Shown here piece by piece: positions 55,831-64,000 of a stretch of DNA of 64,000 bases. Under the pieces are notes generated by a model. The model saw only the letters and a list, made by a program, of their open reading frames with translations. It made no database searches and had not been told where the DNA came from. Both the position numbers and the translations under genes were made by a program. The stretch is from assembly GCF_000949475.1 (NCBI RefSeq), contig NZ_JRHC01000001.1:1178001-1242000 (forward strand), in the 5' to 3' direction. Numbering within the stretch: the stretch's first letter is position 1; each line of letters starts with the position of its first letter. Origin of the DNA: Draconibacterium sediminis. GTDB taxonomy: Bacteria > Bacteroidota > Bacteroidia > Bacteroidales > Prolixibacteraceae.

Positions 55831-56619
55831 TTAATCTCTAAGCTCCCCAATTAACTTCTTACACGCTGCGCCGGGATCACCCGTTTTCATAAAAGTCTCA
55901 CCAATCAGGAAGCCTTTAAATCCATGCTCTTTCAGGTAGTTGATCTCGGCAGCTCCTGCCAAACCACTTTCCGATATTTTTACAAATTTGGCCGGAATAA
56001 GTTGCGAAAGCTCCACCGAAGTTTCAACGCTCACTTCAAAGGTCTTCAGGTTGCGGTTGTTTACGCCCACAACATCAACGTAGTCGTTTACGATCTCCAA
56101 TTCTTCGGCATTGTGTATTTCCATTAAAACATCCAGCCCCAGTTCTTTGGCTTTTTTTGCCAGTTCCAGTGCCTCTTCTTTCGAAAGACAGGCGGCAATT
56201 AAAAGAATCACATCGGCACCAAAAGCTTTGGCTTCCACAATTTGGTAGGTGTCGATCATAAAATCTTTTCGCAGAATCGGGATATCAGGATTGGCTTCAC
56301 GTGCTTTCGCCAGGTTCGCCAATGTGCCACCAAAATATTCAAAATCGGTAAGTACCGAGAGACACGAAGCGCCCGCAGCGTTGTAGGCCTTGGTAACTTC
56401 TTCCACTTTTGCCGAAAAATTGATTTCACCTTTTGAAGGCGATTTCTGTTTGAATTCGGCAATAATTCCGGAAGCACCTTTTTTCAGCAGGTTTTCTTTT
56501 AGCGAATTACACTTTCGCGTAAAACCCGGGTATTTCTTTAGTTGCTCAATGCTAACCACTTTTTTTTGCGCAGCTACTTCCTCTTTTTTTGTTGCTACTA
56601 TTTTATCAAGAATATTCAT
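55831..56619 (-). CDS. trpC: Indole-3-glycerol phosphate synthase
   Basis: A 262-residue TIM-barrel that closes the indole ring. Catalytic Lys in IAEFKQKSPSKG (near residue 55), the Lys/Glu of ILRKDFMI, and Glu in KISESGLAG are present. Only 20 bases separate it from trpD. Confidence 0.95.
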   Translation of the reverse strand: MNILDKIVATKKEEVAAQKKVVSIEQLKKYPGFTRKCNSLKENLLKKGASGIIAEFKQKSPSKGEINFSAKVEEVTKAYNAAGASCLSVLTDFEYFGGTLANLAKAREANPDIPILRKDFMIDTYQIVEAKAFGADVILLIAACLSKEEALELAKKAKELGLDVLMEIHNAEELEIVNDYVDVVGVNNRNLKTFEVSVETSVELSQLIPAKFVKISESGLAGAAEINYLKEHGFKGFLIGETFMKTGDPGAACKKLIGELRD

Positions 56620-56639
56620 TGTCTTTTATTTGTTCTGCC

Positions 56640-57635
56640 TTAAAAGGATTTGTTCGTAACTGCTTCCATCTTTTTCAACGCGTTTCCGCTTAGTAAAGAT
56701 TCGCGTGCCATTTCAACACATTCAATCAATGTTTTATCAGGGAAAACAACATGCAAACCAACGGCTGCGTTGGCAAGAACAACATTGGTTTGTTCGGTAG
56801 TACCTTTGCCTTTTAATACATCGATAAATATTTTTGCGGCATCTTCTACCGATTCGCCACCGTAAAGTTTTTCAGGCTCAAGCTGCTGCATTCCAAATTC
56901 TGATGCTGACACCAGTTTATCTTCCGATTTTGTTGCAAAGTGCGTGTCGGCAGTCAGCGAAATTTCGTCATAGCCATCAACACTGTTTACAATGGCAAAG
57001 TTAACATTCAGTGTTTTATACACATTCTTGTAGTAATCGAAATTTAAACTGTTATTTACTCCAAGCAACTGATATTTTGGTTCCGACGGGTTGATCATCG
57101 GCCCAAGAATATTAAAGAAGGTTGGCACTTTTAAGGCCCTGCGAACCGGAGCAATGTGTTTCATGGCGGGGTGGAAGAGCGGAGCATGTAAAAAGCAAAA
57201 TCCTCCTTTTTCCAGATCGCTTTTTAGTTTGTCGGTTTCGTTACTGAATTCGTAGCCCAGAAATTCCAAAACGTTTGATGAGCCGCTGTTTGAAGTGGCG
57301 GCATAATTGCCATGTTTGGTAACATTCACACCTGCACCTGCAACAACAAAACACGAGAGCGTAGAGATGTTGAACGTGTTTTTGCCGTCGCCACCGGTGC
57401 CCACAATATCGATTGCGTTGTAGTCTGACAGATCAACTTTTTTGCTAAGTTCCACCATGGCATCGCGAAAACCTCCCAGTTCTTCCGACTGCAAAGGACG
57501 CATTTTAAAAACGGTGAGAAATGCAGCGAATTCAGCTTCAGAATAAAGGCCTTTCCCAACGCCGGTTAAGGCAGCTTTTGCTTCTTCGCGCGTGAGTGTG
57601 TTTCCTTCAAATAGGTATTGTAATGTTTCTTTCAT
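56640..57635 (-). CDS. trpD: Anthranilate phosphoribosyltransferase
   Basis: A 331-residue transferase that joins anthranilate and PRPP. PRPP-binding motifs IVGTGGDGKNTFNIST (near residue 80) and the KHGNYAATSNSGSSN motif (near 107) are present. It is separate from trpG, not fused as in enterics. Located between trpG and trpC. Confidence 0.95.
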   Translation of the reverse strand: MKETLQYLFEGNTLTREEAKAALTGVGKGLYSEAEFAAFLTVFKMRPLQSEELGGFRDAMVELSKKVDLSDYNAIDIVGTGGDGKNTFNISTLSCFVVAGAGVNVTKHGNYAATSNSGSSNVLEFLGYEFSNETDKLKSDLEKGGFCFLHAPLFHPAMKHIAPVRRALKVPTFFNILGPMINPSEPKYQLLGVNNSLNFDYYKNVYKTLNVNFAIVNSVDGYDEISLTADTHFATKSEDKLVSASEFGMQQLEPEKLYGGESVEDAAKIFIDVLKGKGTTEQTNVVLANAAVGLHVVFPDKTLIECVEMARESLLSGNALKKMEAVTNKSF

Positions 57636-57723
57636 ATCTAAGTAATTAGTATTGAGATTTGAGTAGTGAGTATTGACTCAATTAGTTATGCGAGATTTGT
57701 TTTAAGCCTGATCTCATTTCTCA

Positions 57724-58308
57724 CTACTTTGTACTATTATCTGAATTCAACCAGTTCTCGATCATTTTTTCGCCCATCGGAGTGAGTACCGATTCCGGGT
57801 GGAACTGCACACTTTGCACATCGTATTCCTTGTGCTGCATCGACATTACCAGTCCATCTTCGTCGTAGCTGGTAACTTCAAAACATTCGGGCAGTTGTTC
57901 ATCCTGAACGATCCAAGAGTGGTAACGGCCCACATCGAAAGATTCCGGTAATCCCTCAAATAACGGCGATTTAATTCCGGTTTGTTTTACGGGGGTGGCA
58001 ATTCCATGCAAAACACGGTTCATGTTGTGCAATTTCCCACCAAAAGCTTCGCCAATAGCCTGGTGACCTAAACAAACGCCCAGCATACTTTTCTTTGGTG
58101 CGTAGGCTTTTATAATGTCGAGTAAAAGACCTGCTTCTTCAGGAATCCCCGGACCCGGAGAAAGAACGATCTTGTCGTATTTGTCAATCTCTTCCAATGC
58201 AATCTGGTCGTTGCGAAACACATCAACCGGCTGGCCGGATATCTTTTTTATGGCATGTACCAGGTTGTAGGTAAATGAGTCGTAATTATCGATAACTAAT
58301 ATCTTCAT
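57724..58308 (-). CDS. trpG: Anthranilate synthase glutamine amidotransferase component
   Basis: A 194-residue class I GATase: Cys in GVCLGHQ (near residue 80) and the His/Glu in QFHPESV. It feeds ammonia to TrpE; such subunits sometimes also serve PabB. It starts 12 bases after trpE. Confidence 0.95.
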   Translation of the reverse strand: MKILVIDNYDSFTYNLVHAIKKISGQPVDVFRNDQIALEEIDKYDKIVLSPGPGIPEEAGLLLDIIKAYAPKKSMLGVCLGHQAIGEAFGGKLHNMNRVLHGIATPVKQTGIKSPLFEGLPESFDVGRYHSWIVQDEQLPECFEVTSYDEDGLVMSMQHKEYDVQSVQFHPESVLTPMGEKMIENWLNSDNSTK

Positions 58309-58320
58309 CGTTTCAAGTTT

Positions 58321-59730
58321 TTAATTAATTCCTTTAGCCATTTCAATAGCTTTTTTCAAAGCAGCCAGTTTGTTATTCACTTCCTGCAATTCACTCTCTT
58401 CCTGCGAATCGGCAACAATACCTGCACCCGCCTGATAAAACAGCTTTTTGTCTTTGCTCAAAAACGAGCGAATCATAATCGCATGGTTCACCGAATTATC
58501 AAAACCAAGATAACCAATACAACCGCCGTAATAACCACGGTTCTGGTTTTCGTATTTGTCGATCAGTTCCATGGCTTTATACTTTGGTGCACCCGAAAGT
58601 GTTCCGGCAGGGAAGGTTTCTCCCAGTACTTTTATCAGGTTGGTATCTGGGGTAATTTCTCCCGAAACCTGCGAAACCAGGTGAATAACATGCGAAAAGA
58701 ATTGTACCTCGCGGTACGTTTCAACAATTACATTATCGGCGTTTCGGCTTAAATCGTTACGGGCAAGATCAACCAACATTACGTGCTCGGCATTTTCTTT
58801 GGGGTCTTTGCTCAGCTTTTCTGCCAGCTCACGATCCTGATCATCATTTCCGGTTCGTTTAAAAGTGCCGGCAATGGGGTGAATGTATGCTTTGTTGTTT
58901 TTAATTCTGATTTCAGCCTCAGGACTCGATCCGAAAATACTGTAAGTCCCATAATCAAAATAGAACAGGTAAGGCGATGGATTTATTGAACGAAGTGCGC
59001 GATACACATTAAAATCGTCGCCAACAAATTCCTGCGAGAACTGGCGGCTCAAAACGATTTGGAAAACATCGCCACGGTAGCAGTGCTCTTTGCCTTTGGT
59101 TACCATGTGCATGTATTCTTCATCAGTGATATTCGATTTTTCTTCGCCGCGGACATCGAAACTTGCCGTTGAGAAGTTGAGGTTCACCAACAAGTGATGC
59201 ACGTAATCCATTTGCGACTCTTCGCCTTCCAACAAGTTTTCTACAATGTGGATCTGGTTTTTGTGGTGATCGATGGCAACTACATATTTGTAAAAGCTGT
59301 AATGTACTTCCGGCGTTTGGTATTCTGCGGTTTTTGGCGACGAAAAACGAATGCTTTCGAAATGTTGAATGGCATCGAAATTCAGGTAGCCAAATAAACC
59401 GTTGGCCGGCAATTCAATTTCATCCGAATCAACATTAAATGTTTTGAAGAACTTGTCCAGCTCATCGTGCAATTTCTTTTCGGGAGAAAGGCCAAAGTTT
59501 TCTTGCGCACGGCCCGGCAAATCGATGCCAACCTCGCCGTTTGTGACTTTAAAATTGGCAATTGGGTTAAAAGCAATAAATGAGTAAGCATTTTCAACTC
59601 CGTGGTAATCGGAGCTTTCCAGCAATATCGACTTAGGATAAAGCGTGCGAAGTCGTAAATAAATGCTAACCGGAGTTACGGTGTCGGCAAGTATTTTACG
59701 TACGACAGGTTTAAAATTGAGTTTTTCCAT
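58321..59730 (-). CDS. trpE: Anthranilate synthase component I
   Basis: A 469-residue chorismate-utilising enzyme that makes anthranilate with TrpG. The C-terminal catalytic domain shows the PIAGTFKRTG and HVMLVDLARNDLSR motifs, and ETFPAGTLSGAPKYKAMELID. The N-terminal LLESSDYHGVENAYSFIAF carries the tryptophan-feedback LLES element. It is the first structural gene of the operon; the leader upstream carries trpL and an attenuator. Confidence 0.96.
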   Translation of the reverse strand: MEKLNFKPVVRKILADTVTPVSIYLRLRTLYPKSILLESSDYHGVENAYSFIAFNPIANFKVTNGEVGIDLPGRAQENFGLSPEKKLHDELDKFFKTFNVDSDEIELPANGLFGYLNFDAIQHFESIRFSSPKTAEYQTPEVHYSFYKYVVAIDHHKNQIHIVENLLEGEESQMDYVHHLLVNLNFSTASFDVRGEEKSNITDEEYMHMVTKGKEHCYRGDVFQIVLSRQFSQEFVGDDFNVYRALRSINPSPYLFYFDYGTYSIFGSSPEAEIRIKNNKAYIHPIAGTFKRTGNDDQDRELAEKLSKDPKENAEHVMLVDLARNDLSRNADNVIVETYREVQFFSHVIHLVSQVSGEITPDTNLIKVLGETFPAGTLSGAPKYKAMELIDKYENQNRGYYGGCIGYLGFDNSVNHAIMIRSFLSKDKKLFYQAGAGIVADSQEESELQEVNNKLAALKKAIEMAKGIN

Positions 59731-59766
59731 TTTGTTTTTTATGTTTTGTTCTTTGTTTATTTTTTT

Positions 59767-59829
59767 GCCCCCCTTTATCCCCCGAAGGGGGAAATTTCCT
59801 CTCCGCCAACTGGCGGACGGTCAGGAGGG
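59767..59829. repeat. Palindromic repeat in the trp leader downstream of the attenuator
   Basis: Contains CCCCCGAAGGGGG and TCCGCCAACTGGCGGA palindromes, related in word type to 55043-55152. It lies between the attenuator and the trpE start, so it is transcribed in the trp mRNA leader. Confidence 0.65.
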
Positions 59830-59854
59830 GTGTTGTTATATTCTGGCTAAAACT

Positions 59855-59886
59855 AAAAACGGCTCACCGTGAAATCCGATGAGCCG
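59855..59886 (-). terminator. trp attenuator terminator
   Basis: On the minus strand a 10-bp stem CGGCTCATCG/CGGTGAGCCG (59886-59877 with 59869-59860, one T-G wobble) with loop GATTTCA is followed by TTTTT. It lies 31 bases after the trpL stop and 124 bases before trpE, as expected of an attenuator. The 3' arm can alternatively pair with 59917-59924. Confidence 0.85.
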
Positions 59887-59917
59887 CTTTTAATTTATGC
59901 AATGACGTATCCTCTCT

Positions 59918-59974
59918 TCACGATATTTGTAAAAAGTTGCTATGCCACCACCAAATGTTATTGTTTGTTCTCAT
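59918..59974 (-). CDS. trpL: trp operon leader peptide (TrpL)
   Basis: An 18-residue ORF MRTNNNIWWWHSNFLQIS ending in TGA, with three consecutive Trp codons (59945-59953). Its position directly upstream of a terminator and trpE makes it a tryptophan leader peptide. Its 3' end and stop codon (59917-59924, ATCGTGAA) can pair over eight bases with TTCACGGT in the terminator (59866-59873). Ribosomes stalled at the Trp codons would leave this pairing free and let transcription continue. It is too short for ordinary ORF calling; there is no strong Shine-Dalgarno site. Confidence 0.88.
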   Translation of the reverse strand: MRTNNNIWWWHSNFLQIS

Positions 59975-59993
59975 AATAATTTATCTATTAAAC

Positions 59994-60021
59994 AAAAAAA
60001 CCTGCTTTTGTTAGAAGCAGG
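59994..60021 (-). terminator. Intrinsic terminator upstream of trpL
   Basis: On the minus strand CCTGCTT/AAGCAGG (60021-60015 with 60007-60001) with loop CTAACAA, followed by seven T residues (60000-59994). It lies between sprA and trpL. It may end sprA transcription or be an extra control point in the trp leader. Confidence 0.85.
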
Positions 60022-60043
60022 CCTGTCATATCTTTAAAAATAG

Positions 60044-60101
60044 CAATATGGCTCTTAACTCCTAACTTACGTAAGAAGACCCCACCACGGAAGCCATATT
60101 G
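60044..60101 (-). other. Long-range stem near sprA end, possible structured leader RNA
   Basis: CAATATGGCT (60044-60053) pairs perfectly with AGCCATATTG (60092-60101), closing a 38-base loop that contains the self-complementary CTTACGTAAG. It precedes the terminator at 59994. A minus ORF of 11 codons (60062-60097, MASVVGSSYVS) lies inside; no ribosome site supports it. Confidence 0.45.
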
Positions 60102-60222
60102 TATTTATTTTTTGCATTTTTTAATTTTAATCTTCTGCAAGAAAAACGTTTTTTTTGAAATATCAAAATATTGTTGACAGAAGCTTCAAAAAACTATTTC
60201 TCAAATAAAGTTGGTTTAACAA

Positions 60223-63200
60223 TTAGTTAGCCAGGGTGAAACGGAAACTCACACCAAAATTAGCATTGGTTGTACGGTATGATAGCGAAGTAAACGGATC
60301 ATTAATAATACGATCGTAATAAACACGCATTTCAAATTTATCACTCAAACGGTAGTCGGCATAGGTTTTTAAGGTAAAGTTACCTTGTCCTGCCGTAATC
60401 TGGTTGCTGTCATCGTCTAATTGGCGTAAAATTGTTTTTGTTTTACGGTACGAAATATCAGCGCGAACATTCAGATCGTTCGAGTAAGCCTGTTGCGAAT
60501 TTTTTGTTTTAATAATCAAATCCATTCGTGTAAATCGATAGCCTAATCCTATAGTATATTCATTGCTCAGAATTTCGGTTAGCTGGTTGTTCGATAACGA
60601 CAGGTTTAGGTTGCGTGAACGTTTGATATCTCCACGTGTAGTCAGGTCGCTTAGCCACATAATGTCGATATTAATCAGCGGGTTGAAAGCTTCAACAATA
60701 CTCACGCTATTAAAATCGTAGGCCGGAACAAAGTTGTCGGCCAGGTCGCGCACCATGGTGTAGCCATCTTCGGCAGCAATAAAATTCAGGTTGGTGGCGT
60801 ACGAACCAACGTTGTAGCTTGAACGGTAGGCATGTTGGAAATTCAACGAACGCATTACTTTATTCAGGCCCGGAATTCGCGAAACCATTCCTTCGTAACG
60901 AATACTCCAGTTCGGACGGATATATTTTAATGACGGGAACATTCCCAGGCTAACCTTTTCCGGATCTTTACCTTGATATGCCGCAAGGAATGCCGGAACA
61001 AGAACTTCCACCGAGTTTGGTCCGTAACCATCGGGGTATCCCGGATAGTTTTCGTTCGGAGCATTCGGATCATAACCTGCACTTGTGCCACGCTGTTGAG
61101 CCAGACGTCTGGCTATAGTGAGGCGGTTCTCTTTCATTTTTTCGAAAGCATCAGAGCTGGTTACTTCTTCTTTTCCTATTTTAAAGAAGGCAGTTCCCAA
61201 TGTTAGTGTCGACATACTAAAGTTTCCGCTTTCGGAATAGCTGTTGGCAACAAAACTACCGGAGTTTGTATCGTAATTGTAGAACTCAGTAATATTTTTC
61301 GATATCGAGCGGTTGGCATTGATGTCAATTCGCAAATCGGGCAGCGGTTCCCACAATGTACGCAAATTAATCCGCTCGTTTTCCATAATCTGGAACGGTT
61401 GATTTAACGTTGAGTCGATGGTTAGCCAGCCATTTTCTGCCGCTTTTAATGCAAAGTCGCGGTCTTGCCAGCCAAATAGGAATGGAAGTCCCGGAGCCAG
61501 CTTCGGATCGGGTATTTGCGTTCCCCATTGCGGATCGCCATTAAATTTACCTGTTCCAAACAATGTTGGTTCAGGCAGGAAGCCCGGCAAAACAGTACCT
61601 CCGTTTTTGCTGTAGTTCACCGTGAATGTACGCACTCCAATCACCATTCTTGTGGTCAGGTCCAACATGTCTTTCATGAATGACTGATCGCCCCGTTTTC
61701 CTGTAACGGTAAGCATGGCCTGCTGCACATCAACCGATGGAACAAACTCGATGGTATTGGCATCAATAATATTAGTTCGTCCCGGAACAGTTTTCCCGTT
61801 CACATCAGTAACCAGAACTTTTACTTTTTTGGTATTTAGCTTGTGGGCAAATTGCTGGCCCTGATCGGCCGTAAATCTTGCACTTCGGCTAAACGTTTCT
61901 TCCTGTTTTCGTTGCAGTGGTTCGGTTTGCTGGTTTGTTCTTCCTCGTGTACTCCGGCTGTTGAGGCTGCCACGCCCGCGACCTGTTCGTCTGAATTTCT
62001 GGTCGACCTCTTTAAAATAAGGCACCTTGTTAAACAGGGTTTGGAAATTAGCATTACCGGTAAGCGTAAGGTTGCGCGAGTTGGTAATTATGTTTCCAAT
62101 GTTAATGTCATCGTCGGTTAACGATCCGGCTATCCACTCGTAAGTTCCCGAATAGCGAACAGTTCCGCTCATAAAATTTAATGCACGGATACTCCGGAGT
62201 GGCACCTGGTAAGTGGCATTAAAACTGTGATTGTATATTGTTGGCCGTCCTAAATCCCAGAGGTTGGTAAGAATCGAATCGCGTTTCCATTCGTAATCGT
62301 CGTCGTTTTTATTAATCCGTCCTTCGGGTTCATCAATTCGTGAAGTACCGCGTGATGAGAAATCGAACTTCAATGACCGGGTAACATCGTAACGGATATC
62401 GAGGTAACGGTTCCAAAGGAAATCCTTATCGAAAGTAGCCGGCAGAATCAGGTTCGGATTGGTAATATTCCGTGACTGGCGCTCGTGGTACTTACGGAAG
62501 AGATCGGTACGATATGAAATTTGTGTTGGCAGCGGATAGAAATTAAAGTCGCCAATTAATTTTAAAGGCCCCTTTTGCAGCAGCTGAACTTTGCTAAATG
62601 GCTGAATCAATTTTGGCCGGCTGCTGTAATTGTACGAGAACATAAAACGGTGCGTTCTGTTCACGTTGTACTCCGTTGTAATGTTTCGTTTCGATGTTTC
62701 GTTGTAAGAATAGGTAACGGCAAAATTTTCCGGATCCCACAAATGTGTTTTCTCTTTCTGGCGCTGTGGTTCCACTTTTACGTTGGTAAAGTTGAGGCTT
62801 TTTCGTTCAATCACATCCTGCGATATGTTTTTTATCGAATCCTTCTCGCTGCCGGTTCGGGCATGCGATAGTGATTCTTTTAACTCGATATCCGGATTTA
62901 CCGGGTCGTATTTTGGTGTTGCTGTACTGTTGGAGTAACCGTAGTACATCGGAATCCGAACACCGGCCCGTTCAGGGAAGAAGCGACCCCAGTCTATTGA
63001 TGCCGACACATCGATTTCATCCAGGTCGTCTATCATCCTGTTGTTAATATTCTCATCAATACTTCCGAAACCCGCAGTACGTTTGCGCCCGGCAACCACC
63101 ACGCTACCCAGGTCGGCTAAACGTGTTGAAACACGTGCATTAGCTGCCCATCCGCCTTCATCGTCAAAATCGGTAAGGCGTAATTCGTTCGCCCAAACAA

Positions 63201-64000
63201 TTACTGATTTTGGCCCCGTATTTACCTGCCCCCGCTTGTTGCGAACACCCATCATCATTACCTCAACATTACCCAGGTTAGGGCTTCCTTTTACTTTCAC
63301 CCGGTTTTTACCGTCGTTCCAGCCAGGGTGCGAACCTTCATAAACATCCTGCATTGAAATGGATGAGCCTTCCACTCTTATGGCATCGTTGCGTTCCAGT
63401 TTCAGGTTGGTAAATAGTTCGAGTGGAATATTAATCCGGTTTTGATCGGGCCAAACAATATAACGGTCGCTTTCAATATCTCCATTGTAAATGCCTTCTG
63501 GAGTAAGCGTTAATGGCACCTCGTATTCGTAATAGTTGTAATTGTAATCCGATCCCAAACGAATAAAGAAATACAGTTCATCGTCTTCCAGCGGGTATTC
63601 TTCAATTTCTTCGGCGTGCACATCCATTTTCAGGGTTTTGTACCTTCTGAAATCCATGTACAACGATTTGTATGCCGCACGTGCGTCGCCTGTTTCCAGC
63701 TGGGTTACTTTCATTTCAATCGACTGCTCGTTTAGCTGGCGCAGCTGCGGGTTGGCTGGGTCGATTACCCGTGATACTCCCGGAGGCAAAATGTAGTTAA
63801 TCGGTGAACGGCCCGAATTTTCCTCAATACTTACTGCCGAAATATCGAATTGCGCATTTGGTGAGGGAGTTCCGCCATTTTCCAGAATATCGCCGGTGTA
63901 TCGCCGCCAATCGGCACGAACAAGGTCGAGTGTGGCAAAACGCATAACGGCAGAATCCTGGAAACCGTGCATGAACATTCGCATAAAACGAATGGAACTA
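60223..64000 (-). CDS. sprA: Cell surface protein SprA (C-terminal half, cut by the window edge)
   Basis: At least 1258 residues on the minus strand, open at the window edge, ending FGVSFRFTLAN. The visible start, FMRMFMHGFQDSAVMRFATLDLVRADWRRYTGDI, matches the internal region of SprA/Sov, the giant outer membrane translocon of the type IX secretion system (about 2400 residues in full). Barrel-like alternating strands fill the remainder, with many aromatic and RSxNF segments. SprA acts with PorT (encoded near the other end of the window) to move type IX substrates across the outer membrane. Confidence 0.92.
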   Translation of the reverse strand, partial: SSIRFMRMFMHGFQDSAVMRFATLDLVRADWRRYTGDILENGGTPSPNAQFDISAVSIEENSGRSPINYILPPGVSRVIDPANPQLRQLNEQSIEMKVTQLETGDARAAYKSLYMDFRRYKTLKMDVHAEEIEEYPLEDDELYFFIRLGSDYNYNYYEYEVPLTLTPEGIYNGDIESDRYIVWPDQNRINIPLELFTNLKLERNDAIRVEGSSISMQDVYEGSHPGWNDGKNRVKVKGSPNLGNVEVMMMGVRNKRGQVNTGPKSVIVWANELRLTDFDDEGGWAANARVSTRLADLGSVVVAGRKRTAGFGSIDENINNRMIDDLDEIDVSASIDWGRFFPERAGVRIPMYYGYSNSTATPKYDPVNPDIELKESLSHARTGSEKDSIKNISQDVIERKSLNFTNVKVEPQRQKEKTHLWDPENFAVTYSYNETSKRNITTEYNVNRTHRFMFSYNYSSRPKLIQPFSKVQLLQKGPLKLIGDFNFYPLPTQISYRTDLFRKYHERQSRNITNPNLILPATFDKDFLWNRYLDIRYDVTRSLKFDFSSRGTSRIDEPEGRINKNDDDYEWKRDSILTNLWDLGRPTIYNHSFNATYQVPLRSIRALNFMSGTVRYSGTYEWIAGSLTDDDINIGNIITNSRNLTLTGNANFQTLFNKVPYFKEVDQKFRRTGRGRGSLNSRSTRGRTNQQTEPLQRKQEETFSRSARFTADQGQQFAHKLNTKKVKVLVTDVNGKTVPGRTNIIDANTIEFVPSVDVQQAMLTVTGKRGDQSFMKDMLDLTTRMVIGVRTFTVNYSKNGGTVLPGFLPEPTLFGTGKFNGDPQWGTQIPDPKLAPGLPFLFGWQDRDFALKAAENGWLTIDSTLNQPFQIMENERINLRTLWEPLPDLRIDINANRSISKNITEFYNYDTNSGSFVANSYSESGNFSMSTLTLGTAFFKIGKEEVTSSDAFEKMKENRLTIARRLAQQRGTSAGYDPNAPNENYPGYPDGYGPNSVEVLVPAFLAAYQGKDPEKVSLGMFPSLKYIRPNWSIRYEGMVSRIPGLNKVMRSLNFQHAYRSSYNVGSYATNLNFIAAEDGYTMVRDLADNFVPAYDFNSVSIVEAFNPLINIDIMWLSDLTTRGDIKRSRNLNLSLSNNQLTEILSNEYTIGLGYRFTRMDLIIKTKNSQQAYSNDLNVRADISYRKTKTILRQLDDDSNQITAGQGNFTLKTYADYRLSDKFEMRVYYDRIINDPFTSLSYRTTNANFGVSFRFTLAN

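Noticed and set aside
60062-60097. 11-codon ORF (MASVVGSSYVS) in the sprA-trpL gap as a second leader peptide
   Set aside because: No run of a regulatory codon and no ribosome binding site; it lies within a stem-loop.

Overview
The window reads as chromosomal DNA of a Bacteroidota bacterium, most likely of the order Bacteroidales/Marinilabiliales (a Prolixibacteraceae-like organism; this is inference from content, not from a database match). Supporting signs are a SusC/SusD pair, two type IX secretion components (PorT, and the C-terminal half of SprA), a lipid-anchored BamA-like protein (TamL type), the order rpsU-xerC-hpf-tRNAs-tuf-secE-nusG-rplKAJL-rpoBC-DUF3467, and promoters of the TTTG-N19/20-TAnnTTTG type seen upstream of rpsU and etfB.

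Layout. 1-7.6 kb: menaquinone methyltransferase, PorT, a convergent SpoU-type RNA methyltransferase, TamL, a sodium symporter and a helix-hairpin-helix protein. 7.6-22.5 kb: the core translation/transcription block with two tRNAs, plus a broken tRNA-like remnant between tuf and secE. 23-26.9 kb: an etfB-etfA-acyl-CoA dehydrogenase operon. 26.9-35 kb: accessory genes, namely an Ntn-type amidase with serine where the family has its nucleophilic cysteine, a membrane-anchored AraC/TPR regulator, three small secreted proteins, an SDR, and a NifX-like/Nif11-like small-protein cluster. 35.4-37 kb: asnB with an operator-like inverted repeat over its promoter. 37-46 kb: a repeat-rich spacer, a GATase/patatin pair, a TlpA-like lipoprotein, an EamA permease, an S37-type peptidase, a cyclophilin, acetyltransferases and lipoproteins. 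45.8-51.3 kb: a SusCD locus on the minus strand. 52.6-60 kb: the complete trpEGDCFBA operon on the minus strand. 60.2 kb to the edge: sprA.

The most notable item is a short leader peptide gene, trpL (59918-59974, minus), with three consecutive Trp codons. It is followed by an intrinsic terminator and a visible antiterminator pairing, which is a classical ribosome-mediated attenuator for trpEGDCFBA. A second terminator and a long-range stem lie just upstream, between sprA and trpL. Other non-genic structure worth attention: a 257-bp nested inverted-repeat element (37340-37596) and its partial relative (26962-27077), an 80-82-bp tandem repeat (37602-37804), a doubled 18-bp palindrome (27386-27447), and a 16-bp perfect inverted repeat just before the small secreted protein genes (31084-31158). 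Most of the rest is ordinary housekeeping sequence. No CRISPR array, prophage or insertion-sequence transposase was seen.
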